DNA of 64,000 bases from an uncultured Sphingomonadaceae bacterium (GCA_947489315.1 CANLCX010000001.1:1304775-1368774); one strand, 5' to 3'; positions 17,316 through 28,681 are shown, counted from the first letter of the stretch. Numbers and translations are program-made. The notes: generated from the sequence alone by a model not told the origin.

Positions 17316-19295
17316 ATGACCGCTTCCGAAAAAATCTCTGAAAAAACAATGGCTAACGCAATTCGCGCCCTTTCGATGGATGCGGTGCAAGCGGCCAATA
17401 GCGGCCATCCCGGCATGCCAATGGGTATGGCGGATGTCGCTACGGTACTTTTTAGCGATTTTCTGAAATTTGATCCGAAAGCGCCGAAATGGGCTGACAG
17501 GGACCGGTTCGTGCTTTCGGCAGGACATGGATCGATGTTGATCTACTCGTTGCTGCATCTGACCGGCTATGAGCGGCCCACTCTGCAGGATATTAAGGAT
17601 TTCAGGCAATTATCGTCGCCTTGTGCGGGACATCCTGAAAATTTCAAGCTGGAAGGCGTCGAGGCGACCACCGGTCCATTAGGGCAGGGCTTCGCCATGG
17701 CCGTGGGTATGGCGATCGCAGAACGGCATTTGAACGCGCATTTTGGCGATGATCTGGTGGATCACAAAACCTGGGTCATTGCGGGCGATGGCTGCCTTAT
17801 GGAAGCGATCAACCATGAAGCGGTTGGTTTGGGCGGGCATCTTGGGCTCGGCCGCCTTAACGTGCTGTGGGACGATAACGGTATCACCATCGATGGTGGG
17901 ACAGAATTGTCGACCAGCGAGGATATTCCGGCGCGTTACCGGGCTTCTGGCTGGCATGTGGTCAGCTGTGACGGGCATGATTTCGACGATATTCGCAAAG
18001 CCTTGAAAGAAGCAGAGGCCGATCCGCGGCCCTCACTGGTCGCCTGTAAAACAGTTATTGGCTACGGAGCGCCCACAAAACAGGGTACATCCGCAACTCA
18101 TGGCGCGCCGCTGGGTGACGACGAAATCGCTGGAACCCGGGCTGCATTGGGCTGGGAAAGCGAGCCGTTTGTTGTTCCTGATGATGTGCGGGGCGCATGG
18201 TTGGCATTAGGCGAAAAGGGCGCAGCGGCGCATGAAGCCTGGAACGGGCGTCTTAGCGGTCATAGCGATAAGGTAGAGTTTGAACGGCGGATGTCTGGCG
18301 CTTTGCCCGATAGCTGCGCGATGCAGGACTATCTGGAAGGTCTGGCACAAGATCCTCCCAAGGTGGCAACCCGTAAGGCTTCGGAAATGGCTTTGGGAGC
18401 AATTACCGCCGCCTTGCCCGAAATGGTTGGTGGTAGCGCGGATTTGACAGGTTCAAACAATACCAAAACTCCTTCCACTAAGCCTTTGACTAAAGATGAT
18501 TATTCTGGACGCTATATCTATTATGGTATCCGTGAATTTGGTATGGCCGCTGCCATGAACGGCATGGCGCTACACGGCGGTATCATTCCTTATGGCGGTA
18601 CATTCCTGGTGTTTACCGACTATTGTCGCGGCGCGATGCGACTTTCGGCCATTCAGAACACGCGTGCCATCTATGTAATGACCCATGACAGCATCGGATT
18701 GGGCGAAGATGGACCGACGCACCAACCGATTGAACATGTCCAAAGTCTGCGTCTCATGCCAAACATGCATGTGTTCCGGCCTGCCGATGCGATTGAGACG
18801 GCAGAATGCTGGGCGCTTGCTATCAAGCGTTCTGACGGACCTTCGACGCTGGCTTTGACCCGTCAGGGCCTGCCGCCGTTACGCCATGACGTCAGCGTAA
18901 ACCTTTGTGAAAAAGGCGCTTATTCTATTAAGGCGGCTGAGAACGAAAAACGGGTGGTCTTAGTTGCCACCGGTTCTGAAGTTTCGTTGGCAGTGGATGT
19001 GGCAGCGCAACTTGAGGCCAAGGGCGTCGGTGCCGAAGTCGTGTCCATGCCTTGCACGGAATTATTCGATGCACAATCGGACGATTATAAATCGGAACTG
19101 CTTGGCGGGTCCAGAATATTACGGGTTTCCATTGAAGCGGGAACGACCTTTGGTTGGGAACGTTACACGGGGTTGAACGGTCTGCGCTTCGGCATAGATA
19201 GTTTCGGAGCCTCCGCTCCGATTAACGACCTGTTCGAGCATTTTGGTCTCACTGCCGATGCAATTACACCGCAAATAATAGCTAAACTAGGCTGA
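17316..19295 (+). CDS. tkt: Transketolase
   Basis: MANAIRALSMDAVQAANSGHPGMPMGMADVATVLF, GDGCLMEAINHEAVGLGGHLGL; start MTASEK at 17316. Confidence 0.95.
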   Translation: MTASEKISEKTMANAIRALSMDAVQAANSGHPGMPMGMADVATVLFSDFLKFDPKAPKWADRDRFVLSAGHGSMLIYSLLHLTGYERPTLQDIKDFRQLSSPCAGHPENFKLEGVEATTGPLGQGFAMAVGMAIAERHLNAHFGDDLVDHKTWVIAGDGCLMEAINHEAVGLGGHLGLGRLNVLWDDNGITIDGGTELSTSEDIPARYRASGWHVVSCDGHDFDDIRKALKEAEADPRPSLVACKTVIGYGAPTKQGTSATHGAPLGDDEIAGTRAALGWESEPFVVPDDVRGAWLALGEKGAAAHEAWNGRLSGHSDKVEFERRMSGALPDSCAMQDYLEGLAQDPPKVATRKASEMALGAITAALPEMVGGSADLTGSNNTKTPSTKPLTKDDYSGRYIYYGIREFGMAAAMNGMALHGGIIPYGGTFLVFTDYCRGAMRLSAIQNTRAIYVMTHDSIGLGEDGPTHQPIEHVQSLRLMPNMHVFRPADAIETAECWALAIKRSDGPSTLALTRQGLPPLRHDVSVNLCEKGAYSIKAAENEKRVVLVATGSEVSLAVDVAAQLEAKGVGAEVVSMPCTELFDAQSDDYKSELLGGSRILRVSIEAGTTFGWERYTGLNGLRFGIDSFGASAPINDLFEHFGLTADAITPQIIAKLG

Positions 19296-19331
19296 AAACA
19301 GCTATAAACTGGAATTCAAAGGAGCAACATC

Positions 19332-20336
19332 ATGACAAAAGTAGCAATTAACGGATTTGGTCGTATCGGTCGTCTCGTCGCCCGCGCCATCATGGAGCGC
19401 CCTGACTGCGGTCTGGAACTGGTCGCCATTAACGACCTTGCCGATGCGGATGCCAATGCGCTTTTGTTCGGTTTTGACAGCGTTCACGGCCGTTTCCCGG
19501 GCGAAGTGACCTCCGATGGCGATAGCATCTCTGTTAACGGCAAGAAAATTGCTGTGACGTCGGAGCGCGATCCAGGCAATTTGCCACATGGCGAGATGGG
19601 CATTGATATCGTATTGGAGTGCACCGGCTTCTTCCAATCCAAAGAAGCAGCGCAGCCGCATATTGATGCTGGCGCGAAACGCGTTTTAATCTCTGCTCCT
19701 GCTAAAAATGTTGACCAAACGGTCGTCTATGGGGTGAACCATGACGTATTGACGTCAGCGGATGTCATTGTTTCTAATGCATCTTGTACAACAAACTGCC
19801 TCGCGCCGGTTGCCAAGGTGTTGAACGACGCGGTTGGTATCGAACGCGGCTTCATGACCACCATTCACAGCTACACCAATGATCAGCGTATGCTCGATCA
19901 GATGCATAGCGACATGCGTCGCGCTCGCGCTGGTGCGGTTAACATGATCCCAACCACCACGGGCGCTGCCCGTGCTGTTGGCCTCGTGTTGCCAGAACTA
20001 AACGGCAAGCTAGATGGGTCTTCGGTTCGTGTGCCCACGCCGAATGTCAGTCTGGTCGATCTCGTGTTCACACCAAACCGTGATACCAGCGTAGAAGAAA
20101 TCAACGCAGCCCTGAAAGCCGCGGCTGACGGTCCTATGAACGGGGTTCTCGTCTTTGAAGACAAGCCTTTGGTGTCCAGCGATTTCAACCATCAGCCAGC
20201 TAGTTCTTCCGTGGATAGCCTAGAAACGACCGTTATGGACGGCAAGTTGGTTCGCGTTGTCAGCTGGTATGATAACGAATGGGGCTTCTCCAACCGCATG
20301 CTTGACACTGCAGGCGTAATGGCAGGCTTGCTCTAA
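19332..20336 (+). CDS. gap: Glyceraldehyde-3-phosphate dehydrogenase
   Basis: [33 protein letters not shown]. Confidence 0.97.
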   Translation: MTKVAINGFGRIGRLVARAIMERPDCGLELVAINDLADADANALLFGFDSVHGRFPGEVTSDGDSISVNGKKIAVTSERDPGNLPHGEMGIDIVLECTGFFQSKEAAQPHIDAGAKRVLISAPAKNVDQTVVYGVNHDVLTSADVIVSNASCTTNCLAPVAKVLNDAVGIERGFMTTIHSYTNDQRMLDQMHSDMRRARAGAVNMIPTTTGAARAVGLVLPELNGKLDGSSVRVPTPNVSLVDLVFTPNRDTSVEEINAALKAAADGPMNGVLVFEDKPLVSSDFNHQPASSSVDSLETTVMDGKLVRVVSWYDNEWGFSNRMLDTAGVMAGLL

Positions 20337-20354
20337 ACAGAAAGGTTCTGAGCA

Positions 20355-21545
20355 ATGACTGGTAACAATTTTAAAACGCTAGATGATTTGGGCGATGTAA
20401 CTGGAAAGCCTGGCTTGGTCCGGGTGGACCTGAATGTCCCGATGGCGGACGGCAAGGTTACCGACGATACGCGGCTGAAAGCCGTTATTCCAACGGTCAC
20501 CGAATTGGCCGATCGCGGCGCTAAAGTATTGTTACTGGCCCATTTTGGGCGACCAAAGGGCAAGGCGGATATGCAATATTCGCTGGAACCCGTGGTTGCG
20601 CCATTGGCTAAAGTTCTCGGCCGCGATGTTGGTTTTATGCAAATGCCGGATCGTGATACGATCGACGCCTTGCCAAATGGCAGCATCGTTGTGGTCGAAA
20701 ATAGCCGCTTCGCACCGGGTGAAGAGAAAAATAGCCCGGACATGGCCAAAGCCATTGCTTCGTTTGGCGAATTTTACGTCAACGATGCTTTCTCGGCGGC
20801 GCACCGGGCCCATGTTACCACCGTTGGCTTGGCGGAGCACTTACCAGCCTATGCCGGGCGTTCTATGGAACGGGAGCTGAGCGCGCTCAACAAGGCGCTC
20901 GGTGATCCAGAACATCCGGTGGTTGCTGTGGTTGGCGGAGCTAAAGTCTCAAGCAAACTCGACGTATTGCGGCAAATGGTCGAAAAAGTAGATCATCTGA
21001 TCATCGGCGGCGGCATGGCCAATACGTTTCTGGCTGCGCGCGGCGTTAATGTCGGCAAATCGCTATGCGAGCATGACCTGACCGATATAGCCAATGAAAT
21101 CCTGGAAGCAGCCGATAAAGCCGATTGCACGGTGCATCTGCCTTATGATGTCGTTGTATCGAAAGAATTTGCCCCCAACCCGCCAACCCGCACCGTGAAT
21201 GTGCATGAGGTGGCCGCTGATGAAATGATCTTGGACGTTGGACCGGCAGCGGTTGAAGCTCTGTCCGATGTACTGAAAACTTGTAAAACGCTGGTTTGGA
21301 ACGGTCCGATGGGCGCGTTTGAGACACCGCCCTTTGATATGGCCACGGTAGCCCTCGCAAAAACGGCGGCTGCGCTTACCAAAGAAGGGTCATTGCTATC
21401 CGTAGCCGGCGGCGGCGACACGGTTGCTGCGCTTAATCATGCCGGTGTGGCCGATGATTTCAGCTTCGTGTCAACCGCTGGCGGCGCCTTCCTCGAATGG
21501 ATGGAAGGCAAAGACCTGCCGGGTGTAAAGGCTCTGCAAAAATGA
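20355..21545 (+). CDS. pgk: Phosphoglycerate kinase
   Basis: GLVRVDLNVPMADGKVTDDTRL, LLAHFGRPKGK, VVGGAKVSSKLDVL. Confidence 0.97.
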   Translation: MTGNNFKTLDDLGDVTGKPGLVRVDLNVPMADGKVTDDTRLKAVIPTVTELADRGAKVLLLAHFGRPKGKADMQYSLEPVVAPLAKVLGRDVGFMQMPDRDTIDALPNGSIVVVENSRFAPGEEKNSPDMAKAIASFGEFYVNDAFSAAHRAHVTTVGLAEHLPAYAGRSMERELSALNKALGDPEHPVVAVVGGAKVSSKLDVLRQMVEKVDHLIIGGGMANTFLAARGVNVGKSLCEHDLTDIANEILEAADKADCTVHLPYDVVVSKEFAPNPPTRTVNVHEVAADEMILDVGPAAVEALSDVLKTCKTLVWNGPMGAFETPPFDMATVALAKTAAALTKEGSLLSVAGGGDTVAALNHAGVADDFSFVSTAGGAFLEWMEGKDLPGVKALQK

Positions 21546-22045
21546 ATATCCGGCCTGCAGAGGATAAAGACAGGCCGATAATCGCCGAAATCCATGCGCG
21601 TAGCTGGCAGGAAAACTATCGCGACTATTTGTCCGAAGAACTGCTGGATGAGCGGATTTCCGAATTGATGGCCGAGCGCTGGAAAAATGCCGAAATTGGC
21701 CCGAAGGACATCGTGCTGGTGGCCGAAGATGAGCAAGTTCAGGGCTTTGTTGCGGCCTGGGATGACGAGATGGTCTATGTCGACAATCTTCATGTCCGCA
21801 GCGACTGTCGTTCCCAGGGCATTGGCCGCAAATTGCTTGCCGCCGCTGCCGGTGCAGCCAAGAGAAATGGCCGGAAAGCGATATGGCTGCATGTTGTTGT
21901 CGGAAACGACCGCGCCAGAAGCCTATATACCCGCCTTGGCGGCATAGCTGACGGGATTGAAGACAAAGACCTTTATGGAACCATGGTTCCCAATGAACGT
22001 ATTTTATGGCGGGATATCAATATTCTAACCGAACAATCTAACTAA
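21542..22045 (+). CDS. GNAT-family N-acetyltransferase
   Basis: MNIRPAEDKDRPIIAEIHARSW..., VDNLHVRSDCRSQGIGRKLLAAA; ATGA overlap with pgk. Confidence 0.85.
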   Translation: MNIRPAEDKDRPIIAEIHARSWQENYRDYLSEELLDERISELMAERWKNAEIGPKDIVLVAEDEQVQGFVAAWDDEMVYVDNLHVRSDCRSQGIGRKLLAAAAGAAKRNGRKAIWLHVVVGNDRARSLYTRLGGIADGIEDKDLYGTMVPNERILWRDINILTEQSN

Positions 22046-22060
22046 ACGAGGACGAAATTC

Positions 22061-22954
22061 ATGCATGATCCGAAGATGATGGACAAAATCGAAAACGGCG
22101 CCGGCTTTATCGCAGCCTTGGACCAAAGCGGTGGTTCTACGCCGAAAGCATTGGCTGGATATGGCGTCGAAGCGGATGCTTTTTCGAACGATGATGAGAT
22201 GTTCGCTCTAATCCACCAGATGCGCAGCCGCATCGTCACCGCGCCTAGCTTTGGCAGCGGCAAGGTTATCGGTGCGATCTTGTTTGAAAAGACCATGGAC
22301 GGTGAAGCGGGCGGCAAGCCTGTGCCCACACTGCTCTGGGAACGCGGCGTTGTGCCCTTTTTGAAAGTGGACAAAGGTCTGGAAGATGAAGCTGATGGTG
22401 TTCAGTTGATGAAACCGAATCCCGGTCTTGGCGAATTGTTGGAGCGGGCCAAGGCAAAGGGCGTGTTTGGCACCAAGATGCGTTCGGTCATTAACTTGGC
22501 GTCGCCAACCGGCATTGCAGCCATCGTCAAACAGCAGTTTGAAGTTGCCGGACAGATTTTGGATCACGGCTTGATGCCGATGATTGAGCCTGAAGTGAAC
22601 ATCAAAAGCGCAGAGCGCGCGCAATGTGATGCCATATTGCTCGAAGAGATCACAAAACAGCTCGATGCTTTGCCAGCGGATCGCAAAGTGATGTTGAAAT
22701 TGTCGATTCCGACGGAAGCCAATCTCTACGCACCGCTCGTCGATCATCCCCGCGTCGCGCGCGTTGTTGCGCTTTCTGGTGGTTTCTCCCGTGATGAGGC
22801 CTGTGCCGAGCTAGCCAAGAACCGCGGCATGATTGCGAGTTTCTCACGGGCACTGTTGCAGGACCTCCGTCATTCGATGACTGATGCAGAGTTTGATCAG
22901 TCGCTCGATGGCGCTATCGATCAAATACAAAAGGCATCAATCGAGAAGGTCTAA
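22061..22954 (+). CDS. Class I fructose-bisphosphate aldolase
   Basis: GAGFIAALDQSGGSTPKALAGYG, MPMIEPEVNI, VMLKLSIP, ALSGGFSRDEAC. Confidence 0.9.
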   Translation: MHDPKMMDKIENGAGFIAALDQSGGSTPKALAGYGVEADAFSNDDEMFALIHQMRSRIVTAPSFGSGKVIGAILFEKTMDGEAGGKPVPTLLWERGVVPFLKVDKGLEDEADGVQLMKPNPGLGELLERAKAKGVFGTKMRSVINLASPTGIAAIVKQQFEVAGQILDHGLMPMIEPEVNIKSAERAQCDAILLEEITKQLDALPADRKVMLKLSIPTEANLYAPLVDHPRVARVVALSGGFSRDEACAELAKNRGMIASFSRALLQDLRHSMTDAEFDQSLDGAIDQIQKASIEKV

Positions 22955-22967
22955 GGGAACAAAGCAT

Positions 22968-23645
22968 TTGGCAAAGTCAGATCCAAGCTGGTCAGAGGTG
23001 GATGATTATATCGTCCAGCAGCTGATTGGCGACGATCCGGTTCAGGATGCCTGTTTGGCTGCCAACGCGCGCGCAGGCCTTCCCGCTATTGACGTTTCGC
23101 CCGCTCAAGGCCGGATGCTTGAACTGTTGGCCCGAGGCGTGCGTGCGCAACAGATTCTCGAAATTGGCACGCTGGGCGGATATTCGGCTATTTGGCTGGC
23201 CCGCGCGCTGCCCGATGACGGCCATCTTGTCTCATTGGAACTGGAACCGAAATATGCTGCCATGGCCCGCTCCAATATTGAAAGAGCGGGGCTGGCTGAC
23301 AAGGTTGAAATAATGGTTGGTGAGGCGGTCGGCTCTCTGGCTGCGCTAGAAGCGAATGAAGTGCTTCGGTTTGACTTTATTTTCGTAGATGCCGACAAAG
23401 AAAATTATTCGATCTATCTGGATTATGCCGTTCGGCTGTCACGACCTGGCGCAATGGTGGTTTTTGACAATGTGGTCAGAGAGGGCGGGTTGATTGATCC
23501 CGCCAGTTCTGATCCCAAGGTTCCGGGGACACGCGAACTTTACAATGCATTGCAAAATCATCCGCGTGTTGATGCAACGGCCATTCAAACCGTTGGTTCG
23601 AAAAAATGGGATGGGTTCCTGCTTGGAATTGTGCGGGATGATTAG
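22968..23645 (+). CDS. O-methyltransferase (family 3)
   Basis: ILEIGTLGGYSAIWLARALP, DFIFVDADKENY; TTG start inferred at 22968. Confidence 0.85.
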   Translation: MAKSDPSWSEVDDYIVQQLIGDDPVQDACLAANARAGLPAIDVSPAQGRMLELLARGVRAQQILEIGTLGGYSAIWLARALPDDGHLVSLELEPKYAAMARSNIERAGLADKVEIMVGEAVGSLAALEANEVLRFDFIFVDADKENYSIYLDYAVRLSRPGAMVVFDNVVREGGLIDPASSDPKVPGTRELYNALQNHPRVDATAIQTVGSKKWDGFLLGIVRDD

Positions 23646-24159
23646 AGGTCAACGCGATTCTGAAATTTCAGCATCTCGCAATGATGATCATCAGTTTTTT
23701 CATTACCATCGATCTGTCGCGCCGATGATGTGGGTGTTGCTAGTGCTGTCGTTCATAGAATTGTTTGTCGTTCATTTTCTAATTTCGTTTTTTTACCCAA
23801 CAGCCGCAATTATCATTTCAATAATTACAGTGATTTCAATAGGCTGGTTGATCCGTTTTTTGTTATCCATGAAGAAGTTACCAGTACGTTTGGGCCCTGA
23901 ACAATTGGTGCTGTGCCTCGGCAATACCGTTAAAATTGTTGTCGATAGGGACAATATCGCGGGTACTCGGGACAGTTGGTCTGACGAGAGTTTGAAAAAA
24001 GACAAGGTGCTGCGTTTGTCGCTACTCGCATACCCTAATCTGGTTCTGGATTTGAAAGAGCCTGTAACCTATACGCACTTTTGGAAAAAGCGCAGCACGA
24101 TGTCGATTGCACATCGTTTGGACGATATAGATGCTTTTCATCGGGCTCTAAAAAGCTAA
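23638..24159 (+). CDS. Hypothetical two-TM membrane protein
   Basis: ATG at 23638 overlaps the methyltransferase stop; TM segments MMWVLLVLSFIELFVVHFLISFF and AAIIISIITVISIGWLIRFLL. Confidence 0.65.
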   Translation: MIRGQRDSEISASRNDDHQFFHYHRSVAPMMWVLLVLSFIELFVVHFLISFFYPTAAIIISIITVISIGWLIRFLLSMKKLPVRLGPEQLVLCLGNTVKIVVDRDNIAGTRDSWSDESLKKDKVLRLSLLAYPNLVLDLKEPVTYTHFWKKRSTMSIAHRLDDIDAFHRALKS

Positions 24160-24177
24160 CACCAATAACAAGTTTGG

Positions 24178-24834
24178 ATGGAAGAAAAATTGAGTAATGG
24201 ACAGTCAAACGAGCTGCCGTGCCAGCTTTACCTAATTTCGCCGCTCGACGTTGGTGGAGGTTTTCCGGAGCGTTTGCAAACTGCGTTGGAAGCCGGGCCG
24301 GTCGCCGCGTTTCAGTTTCGCGTAAAAGATATCGAACAGGATGAAGCTGCGCGTCTAGCCGAACCGCTCAAAGCGATCTGTGATGCACATGATGTTGCGT
24401 TTATCGTGAATGATGATGTCGCTCTGGCCAAACAACTCGGTGCTGACGGAGTTCATCTGGGGCAGGGCGATGACAATCTGAAAGACGCGCGAACGGAACT
24501 GGGCGATCAGGTTCAGATTGGCATTACTTGTCACGATAGCCGGCATCTGGCGATGGAAGCAGGAGAGGGTGGCGCTAACTATGTCGCCTTTGGGGCCTTT
24601 TTCCCGACCGAGACAAAGGAAACCCATCATCGGCCCGGGCTCGATGTGTTGCAACGTTGGTCAAAAATTATGGAGATTCCTTGTGTCGCCATTGGCGGTA
24701 TTACGCCGGACAATTGCCAGCCATTGATTGACGCTGGGGCGGATTTTCTGGCGGTTAGTGGATCGATTTGGAATGATCCCAAAGGTCCAGCGCATGCTGT
24801 GAAGCGATTTACCGAGATATTGTCTGCAGATTAA
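24178..24834 (+). CDS. thiE: Thiamine phosphate synthase
   Basis: QLYLISPLDVGG, FIVNDDVALAKQLGADGVHLGQGDD, YVAFGAFFPTETK, VAIGGITPDN. Confidence 0.9.
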   Translation: MEEKLSNGQSNELPCQLYLISPLDVGGGFPERLQTALEAGPVAAFQFRVKDIEQDEAARLAEPLKAICDAHDVAFIVNDDVALAKQLGADGVHLGQGDDNLKDARTELGDQVQIGITCHDSRHLAMEAGEGGANYVAFGAFFPTETKETHHRPGLDVLQRWSKIMEIPCVAIGGITPDNCQPLIDAGADFLAVSGSIWNDPKGPAHAVKRFTEILSAD

Positions 24835-24839
24835 TTTTA

Positions 24840-25085
24840 TCAGGAAGAGCTTCTGGTCACACCGATGTTGGATATAACATATTGCGCCATAAACCGATCA
24901 ATCGAAGGCAGCGCAAAATTAGGCAATTGTTCCAAATCCCTGACATAGCCGGGTAAGGGAATGAAGCGCGGTGTGGCGCTGTCCCGAATGGAATAACCGA
25001 ATAAACCGGCTGCAACAGGTTTGTTCGGGTCTGCTCCAGCCTGAAAGCGGGTTTTCGTGCGTTCTAAGGGTTCTGCTTGTGCCAT
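24840..25085 (-). CDS. Small protein of unknown function, tandem paralog 1
   Basis: 81 aa; aligns with 25147-25371 (AAGLF...GYVRDLEQLPNFALPSIDRFMAQYV). Confidence 0.6.
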   Translation of the reverse strand: MAQAEPLERTKTRFQAGADPNKPVAAGLFGYSIRDSATPRFIPLPGYVRDLEQLPNFALPSIDRFMAQYVISNIGVTRSSS

Positions 25086-25146
25086 GGGCCCTAGTTACAT
25101 TGATGTCAGCGTGGCGTATTGTACGAAACGGACAGCCGGCATGTAA

Positions 25147-25371
25147 TTACGGTTCGACTACAAAAAGCCCTTTACGTCCTTTCATAAAATTTCTCACGAA
25201 ACTTGCCTCCGACGGGATACCGAAATGCGGCATCCGTTCTATTTCACTGAGAAACCCGACATAAGATGTTGGCGTTGGAGCAGGGACGCGGGCTATCATC
25301 CCGCTGAATAAACCAGCAGCCGGGGGCAATTTTTCTTCGGGCGACACCGGGTCCGAGATTTTTTCCATCAC
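25147..25371 (-). CDS. Small protein of unknown function, tandem paralog 2
   Basis: 74 aa; AAGLF...[28 protein letters not shown]. Confidence 0.6.
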   Translation of the reverse strand: MMEKISDPVSPEEKLPPAAGLFSGMIARVPAPTPTSYVGFLSEIERMPHFGIPSEASFVRNFMKGRKGLFVVEP

Positions 25372-25501
25372 TATTCACTTAGATTGCTTCCAGAGAAATC
25401 TATTGTATGAAATCGCCATATTCGATTCCCGCTGCGCTTGCCTATCTTCGTCCGTCGTTATAGAGGGCCGCAACACCAGATTTCCGAAAGCGAGACGTAT
25501 C

Positions 25502-26065
25502 ATGAAAATCAGCGGCGTAGATATCCGTCCCGGCAACATATTGGATTATGAAAAAGGCCTCTGGAAGGTCGCCAAGATTCAGCATACGCAGCCCGGCAAA
25601 GGCGGCGCTTACATGCAGGTCGAAATGAAGAACCTGGTTGATGGCCGCAAAACCAATGTCCGCTTTCGCAGTGCCGATACGGTGGAAAAGGTCCGTCTGG
25701 ATACCAAGACGTTTCAGTATCTTTTCGCCGATGGTGATATGCTGACCTTCATGGACAAGGAAAATTACGAGCAGATCACATTGCCGGCCGATTTGCTCGG
25801 TGATGCGGTTGAGTTTTTGCAAGACGGTATGGATGTGCAGCTTGAGCTTTACGAAGAAAAGCCGATTTCTGTGCAGCTGCCCGACCAGATTGAAGCTGAA
25901 ATTGTGGAGGCGGATGGTGTTGTTAAAGGCCAGACGGCTTCTTCCAGCTATAAACCTGCGGTGCTCGACAATGGCGTCCGCGTCATGGTGCCGCCGTTTA
26001 TCTCAGCCGGTACCCGGATCATTGTCGACGTTTATGCCCGTGAATATGTCGGTAAAGTGTCGTAA
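25502..26065 (+). CDS. efp: Elongation factor P
   Basis: [44 protein letters not shown]. Confidence 0.96.
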   Translation: MKISGVDIRPGNILDYEKGLWKVAKIQHTQPGKGGAYMQVEMKNLVDGRKTNVRFRSADTVEKVRLDTKTFQYLFADGDMLTFMDKENYEQITLPADLLGDAVEFLQDGMDVQLELYEEKPISVQLPDQIEAEIVEADGVVKGQTASSSYKPAVLDNGVRVMVPPFISAGTRIIVDVYAREYVGKVS

Positions 26066-26184
26066 GAATATTGATGTCGGTTAGTGGTGCGCCTGTCGAA
26101 CCACGCTGATTTGACGCAGAGCGTCTGTTAAATGGCTCGGAGCTATTGGTTCTGGATCTAAACCCGTTGAATATGGAAAATTAA

Positions 26185-27003
26185 ATGCCAGCACATTCCG
26201 CCCTTATCACCGTTATGGAACGCGCCGCGCGCATGGCCGGATCACGCCTGCGCCGTGACTTTGGTGAAGTCGAGCATCTTCAGGTATCGAAAAAAGGCCC
26301 AGCCGATTTCGTATCCAAAGCCGATATGCGGTCCGAACGCATCCTTTATGATGAGCTGATGAAGGTTCGCCCGGGTTGGGGCTTTGTGCTCGAAGAGGGC
26401 GGCATGATTGAGGGCGAAGAAGGCAAGCCGCGCTGGATTGTTGATCCGCTTGATGGCACCACGAATTTTCTCCACGGCATTCCGCATTTCGCGATTTCCA
26501 TCGCTGTTCAGGAGCGATCCTTTGACGGACAGAGTTGGGGCAAGATAACCAGTGGTTTGATCTATGAACCAGTTTCCGACCAGACTTGGTGGGCGGAAAT
26601 GGACAAAGGCGCTTATCTCGGCGAGAAGCGTTTGCGGGTCTCTGCACGGCGTGATTTGTCCGAAGCAATTATCGCCACCGGTATTCCGTTTAAAGGCCAT
26701 GGCGACCTGAATGAATGGGCGCGTATCTTTGGTTCGATTGCACCACAAGTGGCGGGTATCAGGCGCAATGGCGCTGCATCACTTGACCTCGCATGGCTGG
26801 CTGCTGGCCGCTATGATGGGTTCTGGGAAGCGGATTTGCAGGTTTGGGATGTGGCTGCAGGCATATTGATGGTGCGCGAAGCAGGCGGTTTCGTAAGCGA
26901 TTATACTGGCGGCGATCAGCCCATCGGACAGCGCGAAATATTGGCATCAAACGAAGCGCTCCACAGCAAGCTGCACAAAATTCTCGCCAAGTCGCTGCTC
27001 TAA
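26185..27003 (+). CDS. suhB: Inositol monophosphatase family protein
   Basis: WIVDPLDGTTNFLHGIPHFAISIA; WDVAAGILMVREAGG. Confidence 0.93.
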   Translation: MPAHSALITVMERAARMAGSRLRRDFGEVEHLQVSKKGPADFVSKADMRSERILYDELMKVRPGWGFVLEEGGMIEGEEGKPRWIVDPLDGTTNFLHGIPHFAISIAVQERSFDGQSWGKITSGLIYEPVSDQTWWAEMDKGAYLGEKRLRVSARRDLSEAIIATGIPFKGHGDLNEWARIFGSIAPQVAGIRRNGAASLDLAWLAAGRYDGFWEADLQVWDVAAGILMVREAGGFVSDYTGGDQPIGQREILASNEALHSKLHKILAKSLL

Positions 27004-27109
27004 CGCAAATAACAGCAATAGATACCGCCAATTCGAGCCATTTGGCCCTTGCAGCTTTACGAGCCTATCCCTAAAAGCGGCGCACAATCTATAGAGAAAC
27101 GAGTCTTTT

Positions 27110-27484
27110 GTGGTCGATCTATCCGAATATGCGCCGATACTGCTTTTTCTTGCAGTGGCTCTAAGCCTGTCTGCCCTGTTTGTGTTTCTACCCATGGGTG
27201 TGTCACGATTGACCGGAACCCATAGTCCAGATCCAGAGAAACTGTCCGAATATGAGTGCGGTTTTCCTGCTTTTGAAGATTCTCGCAGCCAGTTTGATGT
27301 GCGCTTTTATTTGGTCGCGATCCTGTTTATCATTTTTGATCTAGAGGCGGCATTCCTGTTTCCTTGGGCCGTGTCCCTTGGTCAAATCGGGTGGATTGGC
27401 TGGTCATCGATGATGGTCTTCCTGGTGATCCTGACGGTTGGATTTATTTACGAATGGAAAATGGGAGCGCTCGATTGGGAGTAG
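27110..27484 (+). CDS. nuoA: NADH-quinone oxidoreductase subunit A
   Basis: [48 protein letters not shown] start. Confidence 0.96.
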   Translation: MVDLSEYAPILLFLAVALSLSALFVFLPMGVSRLTGTHSPDPEKLSEYECGFPAFEDSRSQFDVRFYLVAILFIIFDLEAAFLFPWAVSLGQIGWIGWSSMMVFLVILTVGFIYEWKMGALDWE

Positions 27485-28041
27485 AAACTACCAGCAACGT
27501 AATCGTGAATGCGGATGGTACGCCTATGGCGGCCAATACGCAGCCAGATGAAGCGTTTTTCAAAGACCTGAATTCGGAAGTGAATGACAAGGGCTTCCTT
27601 GTTACGTCCACCGAAGATCTGTTCCAATGGGCGCGCACCGGTTCGCTCTGGTGGATGACCTTTGGTTTGGCCTGCTGTGCGGTCGAGATGATCCACGTCA
27701 ATATGCCGCGCTATGATATGGAGCGTTTTGGCGCCGCCCCGCGCGCTAGTCCGCGGCAATCGGATGTGATGATTGTGGCCGGAACGCTTTGCAACAAAAT
27801 GGCGCCGGCACTGCGCAAGGTTTATGATCAAATGTCTGAGCCGAAATATGTGATCTCCATGGGATCATGTGCGAATGGCGGCGGCTATTATCACTATAGC
27901 TATTCCGTGGTGCGTGGCTGTGATCGGATCGTTCCGGTTGATATCTATGTGCCCGGATGCCCGCCGACTGCCGAAGCTTTGCTTTACGGCGTAATGCAAT
28001 TGCAGCGTAAAATTCGCCGCATCGGGACGTTAGAGCGCTAA
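27454..28041 (+). CDS. nuoB: NADH-quinone oxidoreductase subunit B
   Basis: [61 protein letters not shown]; exact start uncertain. Confidence 0.96.
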   Translation: MENGSARLGVETTSNVIVNADGTPMAANTQPDEAFFKDLNSEVNDKGFLVTSTEDLFQWARTGSLWWMTFGLACCAVEMIHVNMPRYDMERFGAAPRASPRQSDVMIVAGTLCNKMAPALRKVYDQMSEPKYVISMGSCANGGGYYHYSYSVVRGCDRIVPVDIYVPGCPPTAEALLYGVMQLQRKIRRIGTLER

Positions 28042-28042
28042 T

Positions 28043-28681
28043 ATGGCAAACGGGGCCCCGATCATTTCCAGCAACGAAGGTGTTGCTGCTGCACTCGCCA
28101 AATCTTTGGGCGCTGCTGTGCTTGATACCGTCGAAGCCTATGACGAGATCAGCTTTACGGTCGATCGTAAAAAGCTGCCTGCCGTTTTGGACAAGTTGCG
28201 CGACAAGCATGAATATCAGCAACTGGTCGAGATTGCTGGTGTGGATTACCCCGAACGGCCGGAACGATTTGAAGTTTGCTATCATCTGCTCAGCCTGACG
28301 AAAAATCACCGTATCCGTATCAAGGTTACGACGGACGAAGATACACCGGTTCCGACAGTGACGCATATCTGGGAAGTGGCTGGCTGGCTTGAGCGCGAAG
28401 TGTTCGACATGTACGGTGTGCTGTTTGACGGTAATCCTGACTTGCGCCGGATACTCACCGACTATGGTTTTCAAGGGCATCCGTTCCGCAAAGATTTCCC
28501 GCTCACTGGCTATGTCGAAATGCGCTATTCCGAAGAAGCCAAGCGCGTGGTCTACGAGCCCGTAAAATTGGCACAGGATTTCCGCAGCTTTGACTTTATG
28601 TCACCCTGGGAAGGCGCGGACTACATCCTGCCCGGCGATGAAAAATCAGATGATGGTGACGATAAGGGAGCCAAGACATAA
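28043..28681 (+). CDS. nuoC: NADH-quinone oxidoreductase subunit C
   Basis: [51 protein letters not shown]. Confidence 0.96.
   Translation: MANGAPIISSNEGVAAALAKSLGAAVLDTVEAYDEISFTVDRKKLPAVLDKLRDKHEYQQLVEIAGVDYPERPERFEVCYHLLSLTKNHRIRIKVTTDEDTPVPTVTHIWEVAGWLEREVFDMYGVLFDGNPDLRRILTDYGFQGHPFRKDFPLTGYVEMRYSEEAKRVVYEPVKLAQDFRSFDFMSPWEGADYILPGDEKSDDGDDKGAKT

Noticed and set aside
24160-24177. Possible TPP riboswitch before thiE
   Set aside because: Only ~18 bp separates the upstream gene and thiE, with no THI-box-like sequence.
27746-28480. 244 aa minus-strand ORF opposite nuoB/nuoC
   Set aside because: Antisense shadow of conserved genes.
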